A stretch of 64,000 nt of DNA from Acidobacteriota bacterium (GTDB lineage Bacteria > Acidobacteriota > Terriglobia > Bryobacterales > Bryobacteraceae), in assembly GCA_016213775.1 (NCBI GenBank), contig JACQZR010000087.1:50652-114651 (forward strand), given 5' to 3'. Position numbers and translations under genes: made by a program. Shown here in pieces: positions 25,542 through 33,906 of this stretch (positions are counted from its first letter, which is position 1; each line of letters opens with the position of its first letter). A model generated the notes under the pieces. That model saw only the letters and a list, made by a program, of their open reading frames with translations, had not been told where the DNA came from and did no database searches.

Positions 25542-26411
25542 ATGAAACTCCACATCCTTCTGTTAATGATTGCATCCACAGTGCAGGCAACCAGCTTCAC
25601 CTACAACACCACTCTGACATTCAACCCGGCGTTGCTCACGACAAGCGGGGGATCCTCGCGCTACGACCTGCAGCTCTCCGGCAACCCGTCGTTCACGATG
25701 CAGGTTGGCGACACGCTCTCAGGCACCATCTCCTTCGCCAACGGTCCCATTCACATTCAGAACACGACGGGCAACTCCTACGTGACGATGTTCTTCAGTC
25801 CCAATCCGTTCACACAATTCATGTCGGATTCGCACAGCATGTCCTTCGCGGGACTGAACGTGGCTCCGGGCACATCCACGCCGGCCACGGGAACGGCCAA
25901 CGGAAATGGCTGCTGCGTGGGCATTCAGTTCTTCGGTTCTGCCAACCCCTACGACTTCACCTTCACTGGAATCAACTACTCGTTCACTATGACTGGTCTC
26001 AATCCCTCCTCCGCCAATCTCTCTTTCACGCAGTTGAACATCTTTGCCAACTCGATCGGAACAGTGCCCGAACCCGCATCCGTGGCGCTCACCGGAATCG
26101 GCCTACTCGCCATTGGATTCGTGGCGGCGCAGGATACAATGATCCGGATACTGTGTGACTCGCATCCTCGCCCTGCTTGCGACGTTTGCCGGTGCGCAGC
26201 CCACGCCGCCTGTCTCTCGGCGTACGCGAACGCGGGTGCACTGCGGTCCTTTATTCGAGCGCGACGCTCCTCGCCGCCATCTCGCTCTCCGCCATGTGGG
26301 TGTCACAAGGACCCGGCCCGGCAATGCTCGAAGCCCCCGTCTCCTGCTCGCCGGCCTTTCCGTCGCGACGCTGCTTTGGATGCTCGCGGGCCTGCTCAAC
26401 GACTCGCCTGA
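25542..26411 (+). CDS. PEP-CTERM exported protein with chimeric 3' end
   Basis: Signal peptide (MKLHILLLMIASTVQATS), then a beta-rich Ser/Thr/Gly/Asn-rich exported domain, then VPEPASVALTGIGLLAIGFVA at about 178-198, the PEP-CTERM motif and hydrophobic helix of exosortase-sorted proteins. The expected terminal arginine cluster is missing: after FVAAQ the frame continues for about 90 residues through the broken copy of the upstream membrane gene. So the natural end was lost at about 26130 and the protein as encoded has an aberrant tail. Exosortase processing may fail. Confidence 0.7.
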   Translation: MKLHILLLMIASTVQATSFTYNTTLTFNPALLTTSGGSSRYDLQLSGNPSFTMQVGDTLSGTISFANGPIHIQNTTGNSYVTMFFSPNPFTQFMSDSHSMSFAGLNVAPGTSTPATGTANGNGCCVGIQFFGSANPYDFTFTGINYSFTMTGLNPSSANLSFTQLNIFANSIGTVPEPASVALTGIGLLAIGFVAAQDTMIRILCDSHPRPACDVCRCAAHAACLSAYANAGALRSFIRARRSSPPSRSPPCGCHKDPARQCSKPPSPARRPFRRDAALDARGPAQRLA

Positions 26412-26600
26412 CCGCGCTCCGCTGGCTACCGTCGCTGGGGCGCAACTTTGCCCCGGCGGTGCGTGCGCAAAATGACGGCATCGAGAAAGCCCTTCACGAT
26501 CTCGCCGTCGAATTCCAGAATCTGCGCACTGCTCTTGAACGTCAACGAGAATCCGAAGTGGCCGAAACGCTTTCCGACCTTCGCTCTTCGCTCGACCAGT

Positions 26601-27061
26601 CAGACACCACCCGGGAAGCGGGTGGCTTGACGAGTGGCGCCGCCTCAAAGGCGGCCGGGCCGTTGGTCCGGGCGTCGCGCGCTGCGCGCCTGACTCTCAA
26701 TCTCAAGACAGTGCCCTGGTTTAATACGCGGCTTCCTGCTCGCGGATGGATTTAGATAACCTTGTAATAATCTGGACACCGTCTGCCTCCTGCGGATTTC
26801 CACGTTGTCCGGGCGTTTTTCTTTCTCACGGAGCGCACGGAGGTCACGGAGGTCACGGAGACAGATCAGGTTGGTTTGGCTCCGTGATCTCCGTGTCCTC
26901 CGTGAGAGATATTCTTGCTGTTGCCTCTACAAACGCTGGACACAGTACTCACTCTGTGTGCGTTCACCAAGTCACTTGGAGAGGACTCTACTCCAGGTAC
27001 GGTCAAACCTTTTCGAGTCTCACTGGTCGAACTTGGTGGCTTACCAATTCTAGTTAACGTT
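26601..27061. other. Insertion splitting the duplicated fragment
   Basis: The two halves of the membrane-gene copy stop and resume exactly around this segment. It contains a CCACCCG/CGGGTGG hairpin at 26607-26625, a Gly/Ala-coding GC-rich stretch, and the CACGGAG palindromic element at 26824-26907. No transposase, no clear terminal inverted repeats or target duplication seen. Confidence 0.55.
26824..26907. repeat. Palindromic CACGGAG repeat element
   Basis: Left side has tandem cacggaggt units starting TCTCACGGAG; right side has the reverse-complement units ending CTCCGTGAGA. The outer 10 bases pair perfectly and the inner units pair partly, so the 84-nt element can fold into a long hairpin. 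Similar 'HGEHGDH'-coding repeats are common between genes of large Planctomycetes and Acidobacteria genomes. Confidence 0.75.
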
Positions 27062-27262
27062 CGTGCTCGCGGGCTTCCGCGAACCGTTCGTCCTCCAGGC
27101 CGTCCCGATGCCGACAGGACCGCGCCCCAAAGCCATGAGTGCGACCGCGTAGGGGCCACCAGCCCCGCATTGGCTGCCGAGGGTACGGTCAGAACCAAGC
27201 GGGCTGTTCCGCTTCCGGCATTTACTTATCCGCGCTTCCTACCGGGCCGACCAGGAGACCCA

Positions 27263-27291
27263 GGTACCCTACGAGTGCATCGCAGGGTACC
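27263..27291. terminator. Hairpin downstream of the metal cluster
   Basis: GGTACCCT (27263-27270), 13-nt loop, AGGGTACC (27284-27291): perfect 8-bp stem. It lies about 50 nt past the last gene of the minus-strand metal cluster. No U-run follows on either strand, so a terminator role is tentative. Confidence 0.3.
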
Positions 27292-27340
27292 CTTGAGGCG
27301 GCGAGGATACTTCGGACTTCGCCCTTCATCTCCTGAAGGA

Positions 27341-27727
27341 CTAATGGCCGGCTTGTTTTGCCATCCCCGCGTAGTCGGCCGCCATGGCGCGTGCTTGCTG
27401 CGCCAGCTTACGGCAGTGCTCAGCATAGGTCTTGCAGTGGCCGACAGTCTGGGCTGACATTGGGTGTTTCTGGTCCTTGCCGGTTGGGGCTTTTGCGTAT
27501 ACCTCCGCCAAGGCTTCGTGCTCCTTTGCTTCGGCTTCATGCTCAGCCGCCACAGCTTCATAATGTTTGGCCAGCTTCGTATAGTCCGCGGGCGTCTTTG
27601 CAGACGTAGCGAGCTTTCTCAACGCAGTGGATGCAAGCTTGTCGGCGGCGAATCCATTGCCCGCGAATAACGCGAGGCTCAAAATCAACGCGACGAGCGT
27701 CTTTGTTGCGAAACGTCTTGGCTTCAT
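27341..27727 (-). CDS. Small exported helical protein of the metal cluster
   Basis: 128 residues with a signal peptide (cleavage near GNGFAADK). The mature part is helical and rich in Ala, His, Lys and Glu: KLAKHYEAVAAEHEAEAKEHEALAEVYA, then CKTYAEHCRKLAQQARAMAADYAGMAKQAGH. It has two cysteines and several histidines that could bind metal. No named family recognised. Last gene of the minus-strand metal cluster. Confidence 0.7.
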   Translation of the reverse strand: MKPRRFATKTLVALILSLALFAGNGFAADKLASTALRKLATSAKTPADYTKLAKHYEAVAAEHEAEAKEHEALAEVYAKAPTGKDQKHPMSAQTVGHCKTYAEHCRKLAQQARAMAADYAGMAKQAGH

Positions 27728-27788
27728 GATGTTTCTCCTTTAGTTTTGTTGGAACTGCTCCGCAACCTGGAGGAGCGCAATTGTTGAA

Positions 27789-28160
27789 TCAGTGCTTGTG
27801 CGCGGGCTTTGCTTTTTCGCCTGTTTTGGCCGCGTTTTTGCCCGGCTCGGGCAGGCCCAGAAGTATCTCTTTGGCCACGAGTTCTCCGGTGGGCAACTTC
27901 GTGCCGATCACCCCCACGCGATCACCCTTCCGGAGATGGCTCTTGTCCACCTTCTGCTTGCCATGCTCGAAGGTGGTCTTACTGGAGAATGTCACCTTGA
28001 TGTTCCCTGCCGCCGTTTTCAAATCGAAGTTATCGCCGGTAACCAAGGCGATCTCTCCCGTGACGGCATTGCCCTTGTGTAGCCTCGGATCGTGCGCCCA
28101 GCCGCGGGCCGGAGCCAGCAGAACGAGCGCGCACAGCGCGATTCCCAAAAGTCGATTCAT
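27789..28160 (-). CDS. Exported DUF5666-like small protein of the metal cluster
   Basis: 123 residues with a signal peptide (MNRLLGIALCALVLLAPARGWA). The mature part is a small beta-barrel-like domain: GNAVTGEIALVTGDNFDLKTAAG, KVTFSSKTTFEHGKQK, LRKGDRVGVIGTKLPTGELVAKEI, the pattern of DUF5666 proteins. The tail ends KPAHKH. Function unknown; position between a TolC-type protein and another exported small protein suggests periplasmic metal handling. Confidence 0.7.
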   Translation of the reverse strand: MNRLLGIALCALVLLAPARGWAHDPRLHKGNAVTGEIALVTGDNFDLKTAAGNIKVTFSSKTTFEHGKQKVDKSHLRKGDRVGVIGTKLPTGELVAKEILLGLPEPGKNAAKTGEKAKPAHKH

Positions 28161-28193
28161 GTTTGCATCTCCTATTATCAGTCAGGTTGTCAA

Positions 28194-29717
28194 TCAATCG
28201 CGTTCCTCCTGAGCAGAAACCATCGGCACGGACATCCCGGATAGTCGTGGTCCGCTGAGTTGCATTCCATCGCCCAGAAGGAGTCCTTGGATTTCCACCG
28301 AGCGCTGCCAGGCGTTCACCAACGCCTTGACATAATCGTCCTGGAGTTGAAACAGATTCCTTTGCGCGACCAGGGCTTGGGGGTAGGCGGCCGCCATCTG
28401 GCGGAAGCTGTTCAGATACATCTCGTAGGCCTGATTCGCCTTCGGAATCATCGTCGTCTTGTATCGCTCTACAGCGGCCAGAGCGTCCTGATAGTCTTTG
28501 TAGACCACCGCAAGACGAGCCCTGAGGGCAAGCTTGGTCCGGTCCACATCCAGCCGCGACCGCTCCACTTCCGCCCTGGCTGCCGCCACATTGCCCTGGT
28601 TGCGGTTGAAGAGGGGGATTTCCACGCCGATGTCGAAGAAGCCCTCTTTTCCTACTGGCCTGAATGCTCCGCCGACCCCTTGTTCCAACAGCTCCCGGTT
28701 GTAGCGCACTCCCCCCGATACAACAACGTCAGGAATTTTCGCCACTTGCGCGCGGCGCAAGGCCAGCCCCGATCGCGCGACACCAACGTTGGCCGCCCGC
28801 AACTCGGGACTCTCGCTATAGATCGTTTCCAAGGTTCGCTCCAGTTCGAGCTTCGGCACGTTCTCGAGGTCCCCTTCCAGTGAAGTCGCCTGGAGCCCTG
28901 GATTGTTCACCACGGCCGCGAGCTGACGCCATGTGCGCGCTTTCGCGTTTTGCGCCATCACCAATTCGAGTTCGATCCGTTCGGCTTCGATTTCGGCCGC
29001 CAGCAAGTCGGGCCGATCGGCCTGTCCGACGTTGGCGAGTTCGCGCGAAATCGCGACGGCGCGGCGAGCAAGGCTGGCCAGGTTCGTGCGGACTTCGATG
29101 AGACGCTGGTCGCCGAGCGCCTGGTAGTAATGCGACCGCACAGCATTCAATACGCGAATCTTCTGAGCCTCTGCCTCGGCTTCGGCTACTTTCTGGTCCT
29201 GTTCGGCGACGCGGCGGCCCAGTCCGAGTTTCCCCGCTGTCACCACGCGTTGGGAGACAGCCCCGCCCAGTTCGCCACCGCGAATGATGGGACCACCCGA
29301 GATCTCCTCGCCCACAAACGCCACTGTCGGGTTGGGATATAGGCCCGCCTGCCGGACCCTTCCCACAGCCGCCTGCACCTCTGCCTTCGCCTGGCCGAGC
29401 GTTGGGTTTTTCGCCAACGCCATTCGTTCCAGGTCCTCCAGCCGAAGTCGCGGACCTGTCTCCACAGGCTGAGTTGGGCTGGCTTCAGGCACGAGGGCAA
29501 CCAGCAGCATGCCGCACTTCGGGCACCGGCCCGGCCCTTTCAGACGCACCTCCCGATGCATCGGGCACACGTGGACCGTTTCCAGCGCTGTTGCGCCAGC
29601 CGGAGTCTGTCCGAATCCGAACTCCGGCACGCTTGCCGCCAGTGCGATCGCCAGGACCGCGGCAAAGACGGCCGTGTCCTTTCTAGTCCTGTTGGTGGTG
29701 GTGCGGCTGATGAGCAT
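28194..29717 (-). CDS. TolC/CusC-type outer-membrane efflux protein with metal-binding head
   Basis: 507 residues. After a signal peptide (residues about 10-36) there is a heavy-metal-binding domain, VHVCPMHREVRLKGPGRCPKCGM (a Cys-Pro-Met-His plus CPKCGM pattern), unusual at the N-terminus of an outer-membrane channel protein and more often seen on CusB- or CopA-type proteins. Residues about 85-480 are the TolC fold: PRLRLEDLERMALAKNPTLGQAKAEV and two long coiled-coil stretches. No inner-membrane RND pump or adaptor is in the window. The start overlaps the end of the multicopper oxidase by 35 nt. Confidence 0.85.
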   Translation of the reverse strand: MLISRTTTNRTRKDTAVFAAVLAIALAASVPEFGFGQTPAGATALETVHVCPMHREVRLKGPGRCPKCGMLLVALVPEASPTQPVETGPRLRLEDLERMALAKNPTLGQAKAEVQAAVGRVRQAGLYPNPTVAFVGEEISGGPIIRGGELGGAVSQRVVTAGKLGLGRRVAEQDQKVAEAEAEAQKIRVLNAVRSHYYQALGDQRLIEVRTNLASLARRAVAISRELANVGQADRPDLLAAEIEAERIELELVMAQNAKARTWRQLAAVVNNPGLQATSLEGDLENVPKLELERTLETIYSESPELRAANVGVARSGLALRRAQVAKIPDVVVSGGVRYNRELLEQGVGGAFRPVGKEGFFDIGVEIPLFNRNQGNVAAARAEVERSRLDVDRTKLALRARLAVVYKDYQDALAAVERYKTTMIPKANQAYEMYLNSFRQMAAAYPQALVAQRNLFQLQDDYVKALVNAWQRSVEIQGLLLGDGMQLSGPRLSGMSVPMVSAQEERD

Positions 29718-31200
29718 TCTGCTTTTTCTCCTTCGGCGCCTTAGACTCTGCTGCCTTCAGATCCATGATCTTGTCGTATACCTCCGATGGCACCACGCGG
29801 ATCAACGTCATCATGCCCATCATTGCCCCGCTCCAACCCTTGCGCAGACCGAAGTTTTCCGGCTTGTTCCCGGCGATTTCATCCATGGGCATCCACATGT
29901 CCTGCGGGTATCCCGGAACCTTCTTCTTTGCCGGATCGTCCTTGGGATACATTTCCATCGGACCGCCGGCATGACCCTCATGCCCCGGCTGTTGTTGCGC
30001 AACCAGGTTCGATGTCGCGCGCTCGAGGTCGCCGCTCAATCCGATCCCCCTGCCCAACATCGGGCCGTTCTCTTCGGCGAGCGCGTCGCCCTTGCGCAGC
30101 ATGCCCATGCCCTCCGTCATGCCGCCGCCAGTATGTAGACCATGTCCACCATGTGACACTGGCCCCACCATCGACGCCATCTGGTTCATCATGTGGTGCG
30201 GCAGATGGCAGTGCAGCATCCAGTCGCCGGTGTATTTGGCTTCGAACTCGAAGTTTCGCGCCTGCGCCACTCCCACCAGCACGGTGTTCTGGTCGTACCA
30301 GAGATGTTGTGGAATACGCCCCGCTTCAGTCCCAGTGACGACGAACTGATTGCCGTGAAGATGGATTGGATGGTGGTCCATCCCGATGTTCACCAGCCGC
30401 ACCCGCACCCGCTCGCCTTGCTTCACGATCATCGGCGTGCACGCCGGTCCGGCCTTGCCGTTGAACGTGAGCCAGTTGAATTCCATCGAAAGCGTGTTTG
30501 GAACGGTGTTGTTCGCTAGCAGCGCCCACTCCTGCAGGATTAAGCCGAAATCCCGATCCACTCGCGGCTGGTATGGTTCTCTTGGATGAATGATAAACAT
30601 GCCAAGCATTCCCATCATTTCCTGCATGGCAAAGTGCGAGTGGTAAAAAAATGTCCCGTGCTGATTCAGCGTGAACTCGTAGACGAATTTGCCACCGGGA
30701 GGAACGGGGTCCTGCCCCAGCCCCACGCTCCCGTCCATCTCCATTGGAACCTCGAAGCCGTGCCAGTGCACAGCGGTCATTTCGGGGAGCCGGTTCTCGA
30801 AGATTACACGCACCTTGTCTCCCTGATTCACCTCGATGGTGGGGCCGGGAACGCTGCCGTTAAATCCCCAGGCATCCACTTCTCGCCCCGGCAGAAAATC
30901 AGTCCGCACAACCTCTGAGATCAGGTGAAACTCCTTCACACCGTCCACCAGTTTGTGCGGCAGCTTGCCCAGATCGGGCATCTCCACCGGAATGTTGCCG
31001 CCGGGCCGCGTAACCGGCTCAGCCCCTGGAGTTGCGTGCGCCGAATGATCCGGCGTCGAGGGTCGCTTCGGCTTCGCCGGCGCAGGTTGGGGATGTCCGG
31101 CATGCGGATTGCCGGCCTGCTGCGCGAGAGCCTGACGGCCGGCCCAGAGGCCCGCGCCCAGCGAGGTGACACGGGTGAAAAAACTCCTTCTACCGCCCAT
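29683..31200 (-). CDS. Multicopper oxidase, CopA/laccase-like
   Basis: 505 residues from the ATG at 31200 (AGGAGG lies 4 nt upstream); longer reading from 31299 is not supported. Tat-like leader GGRRSFFTRVTSLGAG. The four copper-ligand blocks are visible: VHWHGFEVP, FYHSHFAMQEMMGM, HHPIHLHGNQF and DWMLHCHLPHHM, the last with the Cys-His pair of the type 1 and type 3 sites. Methionine/histidine-rich segments (GMGMLRKG, HEGHAGGPMEMYP, a C-terminal HQPHHHQQD) suggest copper oxidation or sequestration in the periplasm. Second in the cluster after the cytochrome c. Confidence 0.92.
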   Translation of the reverse strand: MGGRRSFFTRVTSLGAGLWAGRQALAQQAGNPHAGHPQPAPAKPKRPSTPDHSAHATPGAEPVTRPGGNIPVEMPDLGKLPHKLVDGVKEFHLISEVVRTDFLPGREVDAWGFNGSVPGPTIEVNQGDKVRVIFENRLPEMTAVHWHGFEVPMEMDGSVGLGQDPVPPGGKFVYEFTLNQHGTFFYHSHFAMQEMMGMLGMFIIHPREPYQPRVDRDFGLILQEWALLANNTVPNTLSMEFNWLTFNGKAGPACTPMIVKQGERVRVRLVNIGMDHHPIHLHGNQFVVTGTEAGRIPQHLWYDQNTVLVGVAQARNFEFEAKYTGDWMLHCHLPHHMMNQMASMVGPVSHGGHGLHTGGGMTEGMGMLRKGDALAEENGPMLGRGIGLSGDLERATSNLVAQQQPGHEGHAGGPMEMYPKDDPAKKKVPGYPQDMWMPMDEIAGNKPENFGLRKGWSGAMMGMMTLIRVVPSEVYDKIMDLKAAESKAPKEKKQNAHQPHHHQQD

Positions 31201-31208
31201 AATTCCTC

Positions 31209-31727
31209 CTATTGTTTTGAGTGGTTGATTTCTTTCATCAGCTCGATTTCCTTCGCGCTGAGTTTTGGCAGGTGCCGTATGAACAGCACCAGCTTCCAAT
31301 TCTCTTCATCGTCGCCGCCCCACCCCGGCATTCCCGTAAACCGGATGCCGTTCTTGATGATGTAAAAAATCTCTCCATCGGTTAGCTGTTGCGTCTCGTC
31401 CTGCCGCATATCCGGCGCCGGAGGATAGAGACCCGCATTGATTTGCGTCTTGCCACTTCCGTTGTTGGCGTGGCACGTGGCACAGTGGTCAGCGAAATGG
31501 TCGCGCGCCTCAGCAATTGCGAGCGGTGTTGGCTCGACAGGGTTCTTCATCTCCCTGGCTCCCGACGGGCTCGCGAGCCGCCTCGCCTGCCTGGCAAGAT
31601 AGGCTTCAAACGCCGCTGGTCTTTCGCGGGCGCTGAACCCTCGCGATTTCATGTAGCAGCCAAACCAAATGACGGCAATGGCGATGCTGCACACTACCGT
31701 CAGGGCAGCGGCCTTGAGTATGCGCAT
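31209..31727 (-). CDS. Membrane-anchored cytochrome c
   Basis: 172 residues with an N-terminal anchor (ILKAAALTVVCSIAIAVIWFG). One haem c site, CATCH (about residue 83-87), and a distal Met in GIRFTGMPGWG. Class I cytochrome c fold. Probably accepts electrons from, or passes them to, the multicopper oxidase whose gene starts 8 nt downstream. Confidence 0.87.
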   Translation of the reverse strand: MRILKAAALTVVCSIAIAVIWFGCYMKSRGFSARERPAAFEAYLARQARRLASPSGAREMKNPVEPTPLAIAEARDHFADHCATCHANNGSGKTQINAGLYPPAPDMRQDETQQLTDGEIFYIIKNGIRFTGMPGWGGDDEENWKLVLFIRHLPKLSAKEIELMKEINHSKQ

Positions 31728-31807
31728 ATGGACCTCCGGGCATGGTCATCTCGACGGGATCGCGGACGAATCCGCGTTGTCCGCCAACACTTCCGGCGCG
31801 CCGGTGG

Positions 31808-32173
31808 CTAGACTCTCAGGATGAGTACACTTGGGGAGTCAGATAGGGGCGGTGGGGAATGGTAACGCTGTCGTGGTGCGTCGGCAATAGGATCGTCTAA
31901 GGTACCCGTCGAGATCGAGGCGCCCGCCGGAAGGCTGTCGCTTTCGAGAACGAAGGCCATAACCTGTGACGGTGCATCGCTTAGGAAAAACTCATGCCCA
32001 CAAGAGGAACTGCTCTCGTCCTGCGGGGTCGGCGAGTCCTTCTGATGACAGGAAGACGCACGGTTGTGGTCAGAGGGATTCGTGCAAGGCAAAATGGAGC
32101 ATGCAGCAAAGCACTGTGCATTCGCCATGATGAGGGCAACAAGGAACCCAATTGCCACTTTACTCAGCATCAC
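31808..32173 (-). CDS. Small exported Cys-rich protein
   Basis: 121 residues with a signal peptide (MLSKVAIGFLVALIMANAQCFA). Cysteines cluster in AACSILPCTN, SSCHQKD and SSSCGHEFFL; the rest is low complexity. Looks like a metal-responsive exported protein found upstream of copper oxidase genes, but no named family is certain. First gene of the minus-strand metal cluster, 80 nt before the cytochrome c. Confidence 0.6.
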   Translation of the reverse strand: MMLSKVAIGFLVALIMANAQCFAACSILPCTNPSDHNRASSCHQKDSPTPQDESSSSCGHEFFLSDAPSQVMAFVLESDSLPAGASISTGTLDDPIADAPRQRYHSPPPLSDSPSVLILRV

Positions 32174-32245
32174 TACCCCTCTAACACGCAGTCTACCATA
32201 GACACGGTTTACCCTCGATCCAGTCGGTGGACATTAGGTCCGCGC

Positions 32246-33097
32246 TCAGAAAACGGGGTTGCGAGTCCCTTGCGTCACGCGGGCCGTAATATTTCCGACG
32301 CCTTCGATCCTCCCGCCGACGCGATCACCCGCTTTGATGCGTGCTCCCTTGGGGCAACCTGTCGAGATCAGATCGCCCGGGTGGAGCGTGAAGAAGTCGC
32401 TGTGGAACCGAACAAGCTCAAAGGGCCGCGTACGCATATGGCCTACCACGTCGCGGGAACAGATGCCATCGTTGTGCTCGGTGATCACTTCGAGCGCTTC
32501 CAACTCGGTGATCTCATCGGCGGTGACAATCACAGGACCGAAGCTGAAAAATGTGTCGATGCTTTTTGCGCGCGTGAGGTAGCGTGGATTCTTGCGGAGT
32601 ACGTCCAGCGCGGTGAGGTCGAGCGTGACCGTGTAGCCGTAGATTACGTCGCGCACGTTCTCCGCGGGAACGAAACGGCAGGTCTTGCCGATGACGACGC
32701 CGAGTTCGCCTTCGGCGTCCACGTCGTTGGAGACCTCCGGCGGCGGGAGAACGATGTCGCCGCCGGGCTGAAACAGGCAGCTTGCGGGCTTCATGAAACT
32801 GCCGGGCTCCTCAGGTTGCACGGCGTTGATGTCCTCGGCGTGGGAGAGGTAGTTGAGGCCGATGCACCAGATCTTGGGCGGCTGCTCGTAGGGCAACAGC
32901 GGCATCACACCGTCGTACGGGATGACTGGCACGCCGTCCACGGGCATGGATTGGACGCCCGCGCGGATGAGCTCCAGAACGTCATTCGGAAACGAAGCGC
33001 GGTGGGTGGTGTTGATCGCAGGAACGGAGGCGATGCCGGCAGCGGTCAGCACACCCGCATGCACCTGTCCGTCGTGGCGGAATCGAAGGATTTTCAT
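32246..33097 (-). CDS. Fumarylacetoacetate hydrolase family protein
   Basis: 283 residues. The FAH-fold motifs IWCIGLNYLSHAED, DVDAEGELGVVIGKTCRFV (metal ligands in the E-x-E), YTVTLDLTALD and LHPGDLISTGCPKGA are clear. The family hydrolyses or decarboxylates acylpyruvate-type compounds with Mg2+. The start overlaps the SDR stop by 4 nt (ATGA), so the two act in one pathway, substrate unknown. Confidence 0.9.
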   Translation of the reverse strand: MKILRFRHDGQVHAGVLTAAGIASVPAINTTHRASFPNDVLELIRAGVQSMPVDGVPVIPYDGVMPLLPYEQPPKIWCIGLNYLSHAEDINAVQPEEPGSFMKPASCLFQPGGDIVLPPPEVSNDVDAEGELGVVIGKTCRFVPAENVRDVIYGYTVTLDLTALDVLRKNPRYLTRAKSIDTFFSFGPVIVTADEITELEALEVITEHNDGICSRDVVGHMRTRPFELVRFHSDFFTLHPGDLISTGCPKGARIKAGDRVGGRIEGVGNITARVTQGTRNPVF

Positions 33098-33867
33098 AAA
33101 GCGGAAATCGCGCCTCCATCGACGCGAATGAGAGAACCGGTTAAGTAGGACGCGCGACCGGAAGCGAGAAAGGCTACGGTTGCGCCGAACTCCTCGATGG
33201 TGCCGTAGCGCTTCAGAGGCACGCCGGCCACCCGCTCACCGCGAATCTCTTCAATGGGGCGTCCCGTCTTGTCGGCCGCCGCGCGGTCAAGCACTTCCGT
33301 ACGCGCAGTGAGAATGCGCCCGGGAGCGACGCAGGAAACAAGGATATTGTGCGGAGCCACTTCCGAGGCGAGCGTCTTCGCCCATCCGGCAAGCGCGGGA
33401 CGAAAGGCGTTGGAAAGGATCAGACCGGGAATGGGTTGTTCCACCGAACTGGATACAACGTTGATGATGCGGCCCCAGGAGCGCGCCTTCATGCCGGGGA
33501 GTACGGCCCGGGTGAGGCGCAGGGCGCTGAGAAACACCTGCTCGAAAGAGTCATACCATTGCTGTTCGGTGATGGAATCGAAGGTGCCCGCGGGAGGGCC
33601 GCCGCAATTGTTCACCAGGATCTCGATCGGGCCCAGGCGCGCTTCCACTTCGCGCACCGCGTCCGCAATGGACGCAGCATTGGAGAGGTCGCAGACAACG
33701 CCGGCCGCTGCGTTGATCTCACCAGCCGTTCGCTCCAGTTCTTCCTTGCGGCGGCTGAGAATCGCCACGCGCGCGCCTTCGGCGGCGAGCGCCGCAGCCG
33801 ATCCTTTTCCCAATCCCTGACTGGCTGCGGCCACCAGTGCAACCCTATCCGCTAGTCCTAAGTCCAT
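33094..33867 (-). CDS. SDR-family oxidoreductase
   Basis: 257 residues from the ATG at 33867; the open frame extends to 34296 but that part is antisense to the GNAT gene and has no SDR features. The cofactor motif is ALVAAASQGLGKGSAAAL (Gly-rich, near residue 10-27), NNCGGPPAG is the N-x-x-G region, and the catalytic part reads INVVSSSVEQ followed by SNAFRPALAGWAK. The usual Tyr-x3-Lys appears as Phe-x3-Leu, so the classical catalytic residues are not conserved; this is common in the FabG-like 'SNAxR' subgroup. Coupled to the FAH-family gene. Confidence 0.85.
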   Translation of the reverse strand: MDLGLADRVALVAAASQGLGKGSAAALAAEGARVAILSRRKEELERTAGEINAAAGVVCDLSNAASIADAVREVEARLGPIEILVNNCGGPPAGTFDSITEQQWYDSFEQVFLSALRLTRAVLPGMKARSWGRIINVVSSSVEQPIPGLILSNAFRPALAGWAKTLASEVAPHNILVSCVAPGRILTARTEVLDRAAADKTGRPIEEIRGERVAGVPLKRYGTIEEFGATVAFLASGRASYLTGSLIRVDGGAISAL

Positions 33868-33906
33868 TTTTGCTTTCCGGTTTCCACCTTGTACCCTGAA
33901 TAGAAA

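Larger units (their letters stand above)
26224..27152 (+). pseudogene. Broken duplicate of the membrane-protein gene 3' end
   Basis: Matches 24245-24810 at high identity: the AISLSAMWVSQGPGPAMLEAP, TRLTALRWLPSLGRN and EFQNLRTALE segments in the first part, and the FREPFVLQAVPMP end in the last part. It carries deletions that change frame, and a 461-bp insertion (26601-27061) splits it. It also lacks about 240 N-terminal codons. Immediately upstream (26152-26220) is what looks like the signal peptide of yet another gene (VTRILALLATFAGAQPTPPV), so the region is a mosaic of fragments. Confidence 0.8.

Noticed and set aside
26866..27198. 110-residue open frame with HGGHGDHG segment
   Set aside because: The Gly/His run is the translation of the CACGGAG repeat; not a gene.
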